A DNA stretch of 64,000 nucleotides from Dyadobacter sp. NIV53 (GCF_019711195.1 NZ_CP081299.1:5180501-5244500); one strand, 5' to 3'. Counted from the first letter of the stretch, positions 8,832-17,556 are shown. The notes: generated by a model not told the origin, from the letters alone. Program-made: numbers and translations.

Positions 8832-9566
8832 TTATAAGTTGAATTGTTTCATGTTGACCCAAAGGTATTCAGACCAATTCAGGTTTTCAGGAAGTGTGCG
8901 TCTACTAAACTCGATGTGTATTACCCTTCGTTTCATGTAATTTGTGGTTCGGCTCGACGCATGAAGCAGCAATGGTTTCATAAACATTACTCCGCCTTTC
9001 CCAACATTGCAGCTTATTTCGTTTTCAACATTCCAGTCGATTGTTTCTGCCCTGTAAACACCTTTTAAATGTGATTTAGGAATTATTTTTAACGCTCCGT
9101 TTTCTTCATTTGTATCATCAAGGTGAATGCGGGCTGTAAAGTTGTCTTCCAGAATTTCCAGGGGAGGCTGAACCGCGAATTGATTTTGTTTCGTTGTCCA
9201 GGGGCCAAAGCCGGGTAAATTTATTTTCTTATCAACCGAAATGGTCAGATCCTGATGATAAGGAACAAACCAGTTTGATTCTCCCGGTTTGTCAAAATAT
9301 ATGGACTTTACAACAAAGAAATCCTTCCCGAAATTATCTTCTAAAATTTGAATAAACTTATCACTGAAAATTTGCTTCACTGAATCCGGAATCTCTTTTA
9401 AAAATTGCCTGATCGCAAACAGATCTTCCGTTTTACGAAAAGTAGATTTATTGGTGTCCGAACCTGAAATGGTTGAAATGATTTTATCCACTTCTGATCC
9501 GGAAAAGATCTGTTCTACAATTGCGAATCCTTCTTTTGAAATGCTTTCTTTTACGTCAAATGTCAT
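8832..9566 (-). CDS. Phytanoyl-CoA dioxygenase (PhyH) family protein
   Basis: Probable Fe(II)/2-oxoglutarate-dependent oxygenase of 244 residues. The iron-binding HxD is visible in VPYHQDLTISV, and a distal histidine with a following arginine in LLLHASSRT...KRRVIHIEFS provides the third iron ligand and 2-oxoglutarate anchor. An ATG at 9564-9566 gives a normal-length protein for the family. The substrate cannot be inferred: neighbours are an unrelated membrane protein and a cassette-like insert. Family assignment is good, specific function unknown. Confidence 0.8.
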   Translation of the reverse strand: MTFDVKESISKEGFAIVEQIFSGSEVDKIISTISGSDTNKSTFRKTEDLFAIRQFLKEIPDSVKQIFSDKFIQILEDNFGKDFFVVKSIYFDKPGESNWFVPYHQDLTISVDKKINLPGFGPWTTKQNQFAVQPPLEILEDNFTARIHLDDTNEENGALKIIPKSHLKGVYRAETIDWNVENEISCNVGKGGVMFMKPLLLHASSRTTNYMKRRVIHIEFSRRTLPENLNWSEYLWVNMKQFNL

Positions 9567-9710
9567 ATTTGAATAGTTTTCGATTGGTCGAACTACAAAA
9601 GTATGTACAATTCAGGTATTGAAGGCTCGGTAATCAACGATAACATCTGTCAGGCTAAGTTTCATCGACATTTTAGGTCTTTATTTTTTGGTGTCAGTCA
9701 TAAAATTACC

Positions 9711-9841
9711 ACTAACGTTTTGCGGATTTGCGAAGGGCGGACTATTTACCACGAATGTTGATGCGGAGAATGGAACTTACTTAAAAGGCAAAACTTTCTG
9801 AGGAGCACGAAACACCACCTATTGCAAATGTATTGTTAGGC
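9711..9841 (-). repeat. attC-like imperfect inverted repeat downstream of a two-gene cassette
   Basis: Read on the minus strand, GCCTAAC (matching the attC box RYYYAAC) begins six bases past the stop codon of the 261-residue protein gene, and the element ends 131 nt later in CGTTAGT, close to the GTTRRRY box. Inner arms such as ATTTGCAATAGGTGG and its partner near 9723-9741 can pair imperfectly. This placement, site immediately 3' of the stop codon, is that of integron gene-cassette recombination sites. The right-hand box deviates from consensus, so the call is tentative. Confidence 0.45.
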
Positions 9842-9846
9842 GCTGT

Positions 9847-10632
9847 TTATCTTATCACAAATATAAGTCCTCCTCCAATACTTAAAGTAAATATGTCTTT
9901 GTTGTATCTAATGTTTTCGCTTGTTGAAATGTTTGTATTTAAGTCTGTCATTTTCTTTATAAATGTAATGTCTGTTTTGTAATATGAAGTCATAAAGTCT
10001 ATATTTAGAAATAACCTCTTTGATAATTTGTAACCAAATGCTGTGGATGTTGCCAAAATAAAATGGTCGTTGGGTTGTTTGCCTGAGTCATATGTAACTT
10101 CTATTAAATTATTTGAGTTTTTCTGTTTCAAAATTGCGTTTCCCCAATCGGTGTAAAATGAACTTACTCCAATTGATAAATTTGGATAAATAAAAAATCT
10201 CTTTTTTTCATACCTATAAATTAAACCTATAAAACCCCGTTCAAAATTACCGCTAAACGGATTGAAATCATCATAGCTTGCACTAGTAGAAGACGTTACA
10301 TAATAATTGTCCTCGTAATCTGATTTCATAGCGTTTAAAAAATTGTCTGCTCTTTTAGAAATATTACCAGCTGTCATTCCCTGGAAGTTAAACTCTAAAC
10401 CCCAGTGTTTGTGAAAAAAATATGAAATTGATAAAACTTGCCAATATGTTGAATTATCGCCATACTTAAACATATTGTCTGGAATACCTCCGTCCAATAA
10501 TTTGGTGATTGGAATATTTACTCCATAGCTAGGTCTTATCTGCCATTTCGATTTATAATTCAATGAATCTTGGCAATATGCCTTGTCCGAAAAAAAGCCA
10601 AAAAGCAAAAATATGATGAAAATATTTCGCAT
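9847..10632 (-). CDS. Putative outer-membrane beta-barrel protein
   Basis: Unrecognised 261-residue protein with a signal peptide (residues 1-20, ending DKAYC|QD) and alternating aromatic/hydrophobic strands through to a C-terminal DIFTLSIGGGLIFVIR, typical of a small outer-membrane beta-barrel. Its start ATG overlaps the stop of the preceding lipoprotein gene by one base (TAATG), so the two are translationally coupled. The pair is noticeably more AT-rich than surrounding genes and is bounded by attC-like inverted repeats, suggesting acquisition as a mobile cassette. No enzymatic motif is seen. Confidence 0.6.
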   Translation of the reverse strand: MRNIFIIFLLFGFFSDKAYCQDSLNYKSKWQIRPSYGVNIPITKLLDGGIPDNMFKYGDNSTYWQVLSISYFFHKHWGLEFNFQGMTAGNISKRADNFLNAMKSDYEDNYYVTSSTSASYDDFNPFSGNFERGFIGLIYRYEKKRFFIYPNLSIGVSSFYTDWGNAILKQKNSNNLIEVTYDSGKQPNDHFILATSTAFGYKLSKRLFLNIDFMTSYYKTDITFIKKMTDLNTNISTSENIRYNKDIFTLSIGGGLIFVIR

Positions 10633-11240
10633 TAAATTAAATCAATTGAGGTTGTAGTTCCTTCAAGAGTCCGACCATCAGACAAAATAATTTTAATTTT
10701 AAAGTAATTGTTTTGGTTTAGATTAGGCGGTATCATAAGTAGAGCATCAAATGATAGCTCTAATTCACTTTTGCTATACAAAACAGTATTGTACATTTTT
10801 ATAAAATTAGCAATAGTACTAAAGGAAGAACCTTTAAATATTTTAAAGTAGTCTGATATATCCGAATTTGCAGGATGATTTACATCAAAGTCATTTAACG
10901 TAAAAATTTGAATAGCTATCACGCTGTCTCTTGCTAATAATTGGTTAGGAGGTGGGCAGCCGCAACTTGTCGCATAGGCTGTTTGAATAAATAAATATTT
11001 GAAAGGGTTTAAACAAGCAGTCTCTTCTCGGTTCAATTGTGTCCTAATTCCATATGCTTCTTTAGGAACCGAATTTGCAGTCGTTGTCATTGGTTCACTG
11101 CCACTATTGTCAATGTTGTTAACTACAATTGTCTTGTTAGTATAGTGTCCGATTAAAGGGTCTGTGCAGTCGCAACACGCAACTAAAACCTCTGCCATCA
11201 AAGGAAAGAGTAGTAAAAGAAGTATTTTATTTATTTTCAT
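10632..11240 (-). CDS. Putative lipoprotein, first gene of cassette-like pair
   Basis: Unrecognised secreted lipoprotein of about 202 residues. The ATG at 11240 gives MKINKILLLLLFPLMAEVL followed by the lipobox VACC, so the mature protein begins at the first Cys; an in-frame TTG nine bases earlier is less likely. The body contains several further cysteines (CDCTD, CGCPPP) and repeated short beta-strand-like segments, but no domain I can name. Cotranslated with the downstream beta-barrel protein through a TAATG overlap. The upstream attC-like site ends 31 nt before the start codon, a typical cassette leader length. Confidence 0.55.
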   Translation of the reverse strand: MKINKILLLLLFPLMAEVLVACCDCTDPLIGHYTNKTIVVNNIDNSGSEPMTTTANSVPKEAYGIRTQLNREETACLNPFKYLFIQTAYATSCGCPPPNQLLARDSVIAIQIFTLNDFDVNHPANSDISDYFKIFKGSSFSTIANFIKMYNTVLYSKSELELSFDALLMIPPNLNQNNYFKIKIILSDGRTLEGTTTSIDLI

Positions 11241-11271
11241 GTGAGTCAATTTTGTTGTGTCGTTAATTTGT

Positions 11272-11469
11272 ACCTAACGCTGGCGGCTTGGCGTAAGGTG
11301 TGGCATTGAAAAATGTCTGCTCGTAACCGCAGGCCGGTGATAAGAAATTGTTGATGATAAGAAACTTATATTTGGCTCTGTTCTTCTGCCGGAGCCGCTG
11401 CTAAATTCATAACAAAAGGCGATGTTTCATTCTTCCGCCACACTTGTGCCAAACCGAATGTTGCATGCC
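11272..11469 (-). repeat. attC-like long imperfect inverted repeat upstream of the cassette-like pair
   Basis: Plus-strand ACCTAAC (RYYYAAC) at 11272-11278 starts a 33-nt arm running to GTGTGGC at 11304. A complementary arm at 11437-11469 begins GCCACACTTGTGCCAAACCG. The arms pair over about 20 bp with small mismatches and one bulge, across a 132-nt spacer. Read on the minus strand the element ends in GTTAGGT (GTTRRRY), directly before the leader of the lipoprotein gene. The outer box at the 11469 end is degenerate. The rest of the gap up to 11652 holds one more hairpin at about 11477-11531 and no gene. Confidence 0.5.
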
Positions 11470-11652
11470 GGGTGTTTTTTGCTTTCGCCTTCAGCTAAAA
11501 ACTAATATTAAAAGTTTAGGCGAAAAGCAACTGACATGCATCTAGGAAATATACGAAACTTACATCTCAAATTAATCGATTAAATACCTAAAATTATTCG
11601 CATTGACGAATTGATCTATTCGATATTGAAAATTCCAATCAAACCATTAAAC

Positions 11653-11689
11653 TAAAAAAGCCGAACAAGTCCCAAAAACTCATCCGGCT
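11653..11689 (-). terminator. Terminator after kduI
   Basis: On the minus strand AGCCGGA and TTCGGCT pair around a loop of about 20 nt and are followed by a run of six T. It lies 25-60 nt past the kduI stop codon. Confidence 0.65.
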
Positions 11690-11713
11690 CCAAAAAATAT
11701 CAAAAAACCCCAA

Positions 11714-12544
11714 CTACCTCAAATCCCCAATCGCCACAGCGTCCATATCTGTATAATCCTTATTTTCTCCTGCCATTCCCCATATAAATGAGTAATTAGA
11801 AGTTCCGCAGCCGGAGTGGATGGACCAGGGTGGAGAAATGATTGCCTGGCGGTCGGCTATCCATAAATGGCGCGTTTCGGATGGTTCGCCCATTAAATGC
11901 AATACCCGTTGGTTTTCAGGAACGTCGAAATAACAGTAAGCTTCCATGCGGCGGTCGTGTACGTGCGAAGGCATAGTATTCCATACGCTTCCTGTTTTTA
12001 ATACCGTCAGTCCCATTACGAGCTGGCAACTCTGAATGCCGTCCATGTGAATATACTTGTAAATAGTGCGGTGATTGGACGTTTCCATACTGCCAATCGT
12101 TACCGGCGTTGCATCTTCCTTGGTAAATAATGTGGTAGGATAAGTCTGGTGCGCCGGTGAAGAGAGCAAATAAAATGAAGCCGGATCAGTTGCGTTATGG
12201 CTGATGAAAGTCACTTCCTTTGTTCCTTTTCCAATATACAAACAACTCATTTTGCTCAATTCAAAATCGACTCCGTCGGCTGTTACTTTTCCGTCACCAC
12301 CAATATTGATGATCCCGATTTCCCTCCGTTCAAGAAAATAATTTGCTTTCAGCGAATCGTAGGTTTTGAGTTCCAGCGGCGCATTGGCAGGCACAGCACT
12401 CCCGATCATCACCCGGTCATAATGAGAATAAACCCATGAGATTTTGTTATGGCCGAATATATTTTCAATTAAAAAATTCTCACGTAAACTCGCAGTATCC
12501 ATTTGTGACACTTCTTTACGGCTGCTCTCAAATCTGATTTCCAT
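11714..12544 (-). CDS. kduI: 5-keto-4-deoxyuronate isomerase (DKI isomerase)
   Basis: Cytoplasmic zinc-dependent ketol-isomerase converting 5-keto-4-deoxyuronate (DKI) to 2,5-diketo-3-deoxygluconate (DKII) in pectin catabolism. The 276-residue protein has the family length and starts MEIRFESSRKEVSQMDTASL, matching KduI. The cupin metal site is seen in MPSHVHDRRMEAYCYF (about residues 188-203) with a later histidine in PPWSIHSGCGTSNYSFIWG. It follows kduD on the same strand with 168 nt between them, and KduD uses its product. A terminator follows. Confidence 0.95.
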   Translation of the reverse strand: MEIRFESSRKEVSQMDTASLRENFLIENIFGHNKISWVYSHYDRVMIGSAVPANAPLELKTYDSLKANYFLERREIGIINIGGDGKVTADGVDFELSKMSCLYIGKGTKEVTFISHNATDPASFYLLSSPAHQTYPTTLFTKEDATPVTIGSMETSNHRTIYKYIHMDGIQSCQLVMGLTVLKTGSVWNTMPSHVHDRRMEAYCYFDVPENQRVLHLMGEPSETRHLWIADRQAIISPPWSIHSGCGTSNYSFIWGMAGENKDYTDMDAVAIGDLR

Positions 12545-12547
12545 AAT

Positions 12548-12712
12548 TTTTTAGCTATCGGCTGTCGGCAATCAGCTTTCGGTAAACCGGATTCAGCTTT
12601 TCACACAACAACCTTCTATTATTTTAAATCCTAAACTTAGCGGCAACTGCTCTTAGTCATGCAGCTAGCCTCTTTAAACCTTAAACTCTTTACTCTGAAC
12701 TTTAAACTACCT
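12548..12712. repeat. Interspersed repeat fragments between kduD and kduI
   Basis: The gap contains AGCTATCGGCTGTCGGCAAT plus AGCTTTCGG (12550-12580), related in inverted form to GAAAGCCGAGTGCCGATAGC near 18420, and a run of CTTTAAACCTTAAACTC... units (12670-12710) similar to the stretch at 45781-45811. These are short non-coding repeats of a type scattered through intergenic DNA; no gene is visible. Confidence 0.5.
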
Positions 12713-13480
12713 TTACCGCCCCATCCATCCGCCGTCAACTGTCAGCGTAATTCCGTTGACATAGTTTGCAGCATCCGAAGCCAGGAACAAAACGGGGCCT
12801 TTAAAATCTTCCGGCATTCCCCATCTTCCGGCGGGTATCCTGTCCAGAATAGACTTACTTCTTACCGGGTCATTTCTTAGCGCTTCTGTATTATCCGTAT
12901 TGATATAGCCCGGAGCTATGGCATTGACATTGATGCCTTTACCCGCCCATTCATTTGCCAGTGCTTTTACCAAACCGCCAATCGCGCTTTTGGAGGCCGT
13001 ATATCCGGGTACATTAATTCCACCCTGAAAAGTAAGCAAAGAAGCCGTGAATATGATTTTACCGTAACCTCTTGCCACCATTTCTTTGCCCAGTTCCCGT
13101 GACAAAATAAACGGTGCATCCAGATTGATATTTAAAACCTGGTCCCAGTATTCATCGGAATGTTCTGCCGCAGGCTGACGCAGAATAATTCCTGCATTGT
13201 TCACCAGGATATCTATTTGCGGATGATCTTTTTTAACCTGGTCAATGAATGTGTAAAGCTTGGCGCGATCGCCCAAATCTACCTGATACGGATAAAATTT
13301 CCTACCCAATCCCGTGATGGATTTTTGGATTTCGCTGTCTGTGGAAGGTAAGGAGGAGGAAATGCCTATGATATCTGCACCTGCTTCCGCCAGCGCTTCT
13401 GCCATGGCTTTGCCTATGCCACGGTTGCAACCGGTTACGAGTGCGGTTTTTCCCGATAAGTCGAATAAATGAGTGGCCAT
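12713..13480 (-). CDS. kduD: 2-dehydro-3-deoxy-D-gluconate 5-dehydrogenase
   Basis: Cytoplasmic short-chain dehydrogenase of 255 residues that reduces DKII to 2-keto-3-deoxygluconate (KDG). It has the SDR cofactor motif TGCNRGIG (about residues 16-23), NNAG at about 92-95, the catalytic YTASK near residue 157, and the C-terminal GGWMGR typical of KduD. It starts 75 nt downstream of the shared pectin operator block and is divergent from the LacI-family regulator gene, so regulation by that protein is likely. KDG kinase and aldolase are not in the window. Confidence 0.93.
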   Translation of the reverse strand: MATHLFDLSGKTALVTGCNRGIGKAMAEALAEAGADIIGISSSLPSTDSEIQKSITGLGRKFYPYQVDLGDRAKLYTFIDQVKKDHPQIDILVNNAGIILRQPAAEHSDEYWDQVLNINLDAPFILSRELGKEMVARGYGKIIFTASLLTFQGGINVPGYTASKSAIGGLVKALANEWAGKGINVNAIAPGYINTDNTEALRNDPVRSKSILDRIPAGRWGMPEDFKGPVLFLASDAANYVNGITLTVDGGWMGR

Positions 13481-13554
13481 TCAGTGGGGTTAGAAATTAG
13501 CTTTTTTTGAGGTACTATATTCTTAAAACTGAAAAGAATTTAACCTTTGTATCA

Positions 13555-13637
13555 ACGAGTTTAGGCCGAATTATTAGAAATATCAAATAATGAATTGTCT
13601 TTTTTTGTGCAATCGTTGTCGGGAACGTTGCCGGAAG
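13555..13637 (-). promoter_or_regulatory. Copy 2 of duplicated pectin promoter/operator block
   Basis: Ungapped 83-nt match to 8062-8144 (12 mismatches). The last 19 bases, TCGGGAACGTTGCCGGAAG, are identical, as is AATCGTT before them. It lies between kduD (minus) and the LacI-family gene (plus), so one site can serve both directions. A related GTTGCCGCAAG is found at 13703-13713, mirroring the extra half-site downstream of copy 1. The minus-strand TTG-N18-ATTATTTG arrangement is kept in both copies. Confidence 0.7.
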
Positions 13638-13755
13638 AGTAAATCATTCGGGGAAATTCCTTCATTTCCGAATTGCTCCTTAATTTAGTACATTCACTAA
13701 ATGTTGCCGCAAGTATTTTGAATTGAATATTAAGTTGGAATAAACCAAGTTTTCT

Positions 13756-14790
13756 TTGGAAACGATCACTATAAAGGATATTGCACGGGCTCTTAATCTT
13801 TCGACTTCCACGGTTTCCCGTGCTTTGCGGAATAGTTATGAGATTAATACAGAAACCAAAAAACTGGTGATGGAATATGCGGAAAGGATGAATTACCGTC
13901 CTAATCCGATTGCACTGAGTTTGAGGGACTGTAAGAGCAAATCCATTGGAGTAGTCATTCCTGAAATTGCAAATAATTTCTTTTCCCAGCTTATCAACGG
14001 TATAGAATCCATAGCATATAATCTTGGCTATCACGTAGTTATTTTCCAAAGCCATGAGTCTTATGAGCGGGAGGTGGCTAATACCAATTATCTGGTTTCC
14101 AGAAAAGTCGACGGATTGCTGATTTCACTTTCCAGCCTGACCACCAATTTGCATCACTTCGAAGAGCTGATGGAAAAAGGATTACCCATCGTTTTCTTCG
14201 ACCGCGTACCCAATACGATTGAAACACATAAAGTAGTGGCCGATAATTTTGCAGGCAGTTATGAAGCAACGGAGCATTTGATCAAAACAGGAAGAAGGAG
14301 AATTGCCCACTTAACAAGTCCTGTTTATCTTTCCATAACGACTGAGAGATTAGCTGGTTACAAAAAAGCATTGGAAGATTATTCGATCCCGTTTGATGAA
14401 TCATACGTGAAATATTGTCATCACGGAGGAAAACTGGCGTCTGAAAATGAGGTTGCCGTACAGGAATTGCTGGATATGGCCGAGCCTCCGGATGCTATTT
14501 TTCCCGCAAGCGACAGGCTCACAACCGGTTGTCTGGCTGTTTTGCTAAAAAATAATATTAAAATTCCGGACGAAATCGCAATCGTTGGTTTTACAAATAT
14601 TGGTGTTGCCGAACTACTGAATCCGCCATTAACTGCCGTAGTGCAGCCAGCTATGGAAATGGGGCAGCAGGCCGTAGAACTCCTGATCAGCCTGATCGAA
14701 CATCCCCAAAAAACAAGTTCATTTGAAACCCGGTCATTTAAAACTTCTTTGGTAATCCGTGAATCATCGGCTGGGAAGATTCATGCTTAA
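13756..14790 (+). CDS. LacI-family transcriptional regulator, probable pectin repressor
   Basis: DNA-binding regulator of 344 residues. The N-terminal helix-turn-helix ITIKDIARALNLSTSTVSRA (residues 4-23) is followed by a hinge and a periplasmic-binding-protein-like effector domain with SKSIGVVIPEIANNFFSQLI and DGLLISLSS. The first codon must be TTG at 13756, since a stop lies 12 nt upstream in frame and no ATG precedes the HTH. It is divergent from kduD across the shared operator, which makes it the best candidate to control both pectin units and itself. The effector (likely KDG or a related uronate) is inferred. Confidence 0.9.
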   Translation: METITIKDIARALNLSTSTVSRALRNSYEINTETKKLVMEYAERMNYRPNPIALSLRDCKSKSIGVVIPEIANNFFSQLINGIESIAYNLGYHVVIFQSHESYEREVANTNYLVSRKVDGLLISLSSLTTNLHHFEELMEKGLPIVFFDRVPNTIETHKVVADNFAGSYEATEHLIKTGRRRIAHLTSPVYLSITTERLAGYKKALEDYSIPFDESYVKYCHHGGKLASENEVAVQELLDMAEPPDAIFPASDRLTTGCLAVLLKNNIKIPDEIAIVGFTNIGVAELLNPPLTAVVQPAMEMGQQAVELLISLIEHPQKTSSFETRSFKTSLVIRESSAGKIHA

Positions 14791-14808
14791 CGTTTTTCTG
14801 ATTAATTT

Positions 14809-15300
14809 ATGAATGGTCCTGCAACAATCAGTTTTTCTCTTGCTGATGGTTTATTTAATTTCAGAGTGGCTGGTGTTGCCATTCAAAACGGCAAATTGCT
14901 TTTACATAAAACACCTTCTGATAATTTTTGGAGTTTGCCGGGAGGCAGATCAGACATGTTTGAAGTAACGGCACAAACGCTTTTGCGTGAAATGTCCGAA
15001 GAAACAGGGATGGAAGTAGTGGTTGGAGATTTACTTTGGGTAGTTGAAAATTTCTTTGAGTATAACGGAATCCGCCATCACGAAATCGGATTTTATTATA
15101 AAATGGAAATTTTAGATTTGCAAAATGAACTGGACTTTGTTGCAACTGAGAAGGGATCAGAATTAACATTTCACTGGCATTCTCTTCAAAATTTACATCA
15201 GATTAAAATATATCCTGAGTTCATTACCAGTGATTTAATTGAAAATACGACATCGGCAAAGCACATTGTTGCGGATTTCAAAAATTTGAACGAAGGATGA
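14809..15300 (+). CDS. Nudix hydrolase
   Basis: Nudix-fold pyrophosphohydrolase of 163 residues with the signature GGRSDMFEVTAQTLLREM followed by SEETG, matching GX5EX7REUXEEXGU. The hydrophobic residues around it and length suit a generic nucleoside diphosphate-X hydrolase. It starts 18 nt after the LacI-family gene on the same strand and could be cotranscribed, though no functional link to pectin is evident. It ends one base before the convergent GH31 gene. Substrate unknown. Confidence 0.85.
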   Translation: MNGPATISFSLADGLFNFRVAGVAIQNGKLLLHKTPSDNFWSLPGGRSDMFEVTAQTLLREMSEETGMEVVVGDLLWVVENFFEYNGIRHHEIGFYYKMEILDLQNELDFVATEKGSELTFHWHSLQNLHQIKIYPEFITSDLIENTTSAKHIVADFKNLNEG

Positions 15301-15301
15301 T

Positions 15302-17446
15302 TTATTTTGTCATAAATTGCCAGGTTACCGTTCCAACTGTATTGGGTTTTCCATTCTCAGGTTCTGAAATACTTCCTTTCAGTTCTCCGTTTTGCTGGCG
15401 TTCCACCTTGATTTCCCTCCATGAGAAAATACCTTTTTCGTAGGCAAATGTTTCTCCGTCATCATCATAGAGTTTATAATTTCCATTCTTCTCTCCATAA
15501 TGCCTGATTTCCAGATTGACTTTTTCACCAGCTTTTGGTGCATGTAGCAATGGTGGCATCATAGGGATTATTCCACCGTCTTTTACATAAACAGGAATCT
15601 GGCCCATATCTGATGAAACTGTGATTACTTCCCCATTACCAGCGAGTTGGCCCGTATAGAAATCATACCATTTTCCTTTTGGAAGTATTACTTTTCTTGA
15701 AGTTTGTCCTGCAAATAATGGTGCAACCAGTAAATATTCCCCAGCCATATACTGGTCTTTTACTTCATTCATAATGGCTTCCTCATAAGGGTTTTCTTCC
15801 AGGTTCTGAACCGTTTTTTCGGTTTTCAGATCCGAAACAAATCCTTCTTCCAGACTCATTCCGCGGAAAGGGGGTGTTCCCTCGTAATGGTATTTTGCAA
15901 ATTCGCTGTACCAGTATGGCATCATTTGCATGCGTAATGTTGCCAAGGCTTTTATCTGTGGCGCCACTTCCGGAAATGTCCACGGCTGCGTACTGCTCGA
16001 CCATGCATTGATCATCGCCATGGGGGAGAAGCAAACGGTTTGAAATCGCCGGAGCCATTCTTCCCCTGATTTGGAAGCCCTCACTTCCGGAGTCCAGAGT
16101 ACGCCGGCATATCCGCTGTTAATGAGCGCAGTAATGAAATCCTCATGACTGTAATTGTCGTTGTAAATTACATAAGGAAATGATGATCCACCGGCATTGG
16201 AACCGCGTACCAGCCCATAAGTCCGGCGGTTATTTCTCCGGAACATTTCAAAACTTTGTTTCTGCACAAGTAATCCATAAGTCTGGCGTATCTGTTCGGA
16301 AGTATGGCCGGAAGGAAAGGTTGCAACATCAGGCCATACATAGGAATCATAACCATCCACTTCATCTATTTTATACCCACTGACTCCAATTTTGACATGT
16401 TCTTTTTCAAACTGGTCAAAAAGTATTTTACTTGCCTGGGGCATCGACAAATCTGGCACAATACCATTCCAGACAGTATGTGAGCCGGTGAAAGGTTTGA
16501 TCTTATTATAAATGGCAGCGTCCGGAGATACGTATGGATTGGTCCAGAGATTGATCTTTACGCCGACGGCATCCATTTCTTTTACAAATGTGGCAGGATC
16601 GGGGAAACGGGTTTTATCCCATTCAAAGGTGCATGGATAGGATTTACTTTGCCAGCCGGGTTCCAGCCCTATAAAATCCAGAGGATAACCTTTTTCTTCA
16701 AATGCAGCTGCTTCCTGTTTAACCTGTTCGGAAGTATATAGCCGGTTAACTCTTTGTGTAAAGCCCAGTCCCCAGCGCGGGGGCAAACAGCCGCCACCAC
16801 TCAATAAATTAAACCGCTGAATCACATTTACAGGTTTCGGGCCTGCAAACACATATAATTCAATGCCTTGAGCAGGGACAAGCATTTCCACAGCGTCTGA
16901 ATAGGGATGTGCATCCCACGAATCGTCTGTATTTCTATCCTGAATATTTGGTGGTGTTTTGCTGTCTTTCCGCACATTTGAACCTGCATATACATCAATA
17001 TATTTTGCAGAATTTACAAAAACGCCATAACCTAATGACGATACATAAAAAGGAACAGGAGCATGTGTACGGCCATTATCCGTATTTCCATAATGATCGG
17101 CGTGTAATTGTAATATCCGGCCACGCTGGTGTATTGTTTTGAAATTTAAACCAAAGCCAAAAAGTTGCTCATTTTTAACCAGAGGAAACCGCAAATATGT
17201 TTTTCCATTTTTAACCTGAACTGAAATTTTAGCTTTATCTAACGGAAATTCAGCCTTATTCAGCGTTTTTAATGCGGCGGATGGTTGCGTGTCAGCTGCT
17301 TTAAGCAGATTATAATTATCGGGTTTTCCAACAATTGCTTTCCAGATTCCCGGGTGTATTTCCTGCCATTGAACAGTTTGTGAGTAGGAAATAAGTGAAG
17401 TTGTACTAAAAATAAACAGAAAGAAATAACGCAGAAATCGATTCAT
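15302..17446 (-). CDS. GH31 family glycoside hydrolase (alpha-glucosidase/alpha-xylosidase-like)
   Basis: Exported retaining glycosidase of about 714 residues. The ATG at 17446 (MNRFLRYFFLFIFSTTSL) gives a signal peptide; an in-frame TTG 12 nt upstream is less likely. The barrel shows DFIGLEPGWQSKSYPC, the nucleophile strand GVSGYKIDEVDGYD near residue 360 and the acid/base region YNDNYSHEDF, followed by a C-terminal beta domain ending in a DUF5110-like stretch. It could act on xyloglucan, starch or N-glycan side chains; sequence alone does not decide. It is monocistronic and preceded by a perfect 26-nt palindrome. Confidence 0.88.
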   Translation of the reverse strand: MNRFLRYFFLFIFSTTSLISYSQTVQWQEIHPGIWKAIVGKPDNYNLLKAADTQPSAALKTLNKAEFPLDKAKISVQVKNGKTYLRFPLVKNEQLFGFGLNFKTIHQRGRILQLHADHYGNTDNGRTHAPVPFYVSSLGYGVFVNSAKYIDVYAGSNVRKDSKTPPNIQDRNTDDSWDAHPYSDAVEMLVPAQGIELYVFAGPKPVNVIQRFNLLSGGGCLPPRWGLGFTQRVNRLYTSEQVKQEAAAFEEKGYPLDFIGLEPGWQSKSYPCTFEWDKTRFPDPATFVKEMDAVGVKINLWTNPYVSPDAAIYNKIKPFTGSHTVWNGIVPDLSMPQASKILFDQFEKEHVKIGVSGYKIDEVDGYDSYVWPDVATFPSGHTSEQIRQTYGLLVQKQSFEMFRRNNRRTYGLVRGSNAGGSSFPYVIYNDNYSHEDFITALINSGYAGVLWTPEVRASKSGEEWLRRFQTVCFSPMAMINAWSSSTQPWTFPEVAPQIKALATLRMQMMPYWYSEFAKYHYEGTPPFRGMSLEEGFVSDLKTEKTVQNLEENPYEEAIMNEVKDQYMAGEYLLVAPLFAGQTSRKVILPKGKWYDFYTGQLAGNGEVITVSSDMGQIPVYVKDGGIIPMMPPLLHAPKAGEKVNLEIRHYGEKNGNYKLYDDDGETFAYEKGIFSWREIKVERQQNGELKGSISEPENGKPNTVGTVTWQFMTK

Positions 17447-17530
17447 AACGGATAACAATAAATGACTGACTGAGAATGAGAGGCATGGGAGGCGGATTTA
17501 TACTATTTGTGTTATTGAAAATAATTCAAT

Positions 17531-17556
17531 CCTGTACAAATTAGTATTTGTACAGG
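17531..17556. promoter_or_regulatory. Perfect CCTGTACAAA palindrome, probable operator
   Basis: CCTGTACAAA (17531-17540) and TTTGTACAGG (17547-17556) form perfect 10-bp arms around TTAGTA. Each arm also contains a TGTACA box, 16 nt apart. The site lies 85 nt upstream of the GH31 start and 80 nt upstream of the promoter of the divergent redoxin gene, so it may bind a dimeric regulator (GntR- or LacI-like) acting on either. Confidence 0.6.

Noticed and set aside
13561..14055. 164-codon minus-strand frame opposite the LacI-family gene
   Set aside because: It is antisense to the HTH and effector domain of a clear regulator and covers the operator; composition is that of a shadow frame.
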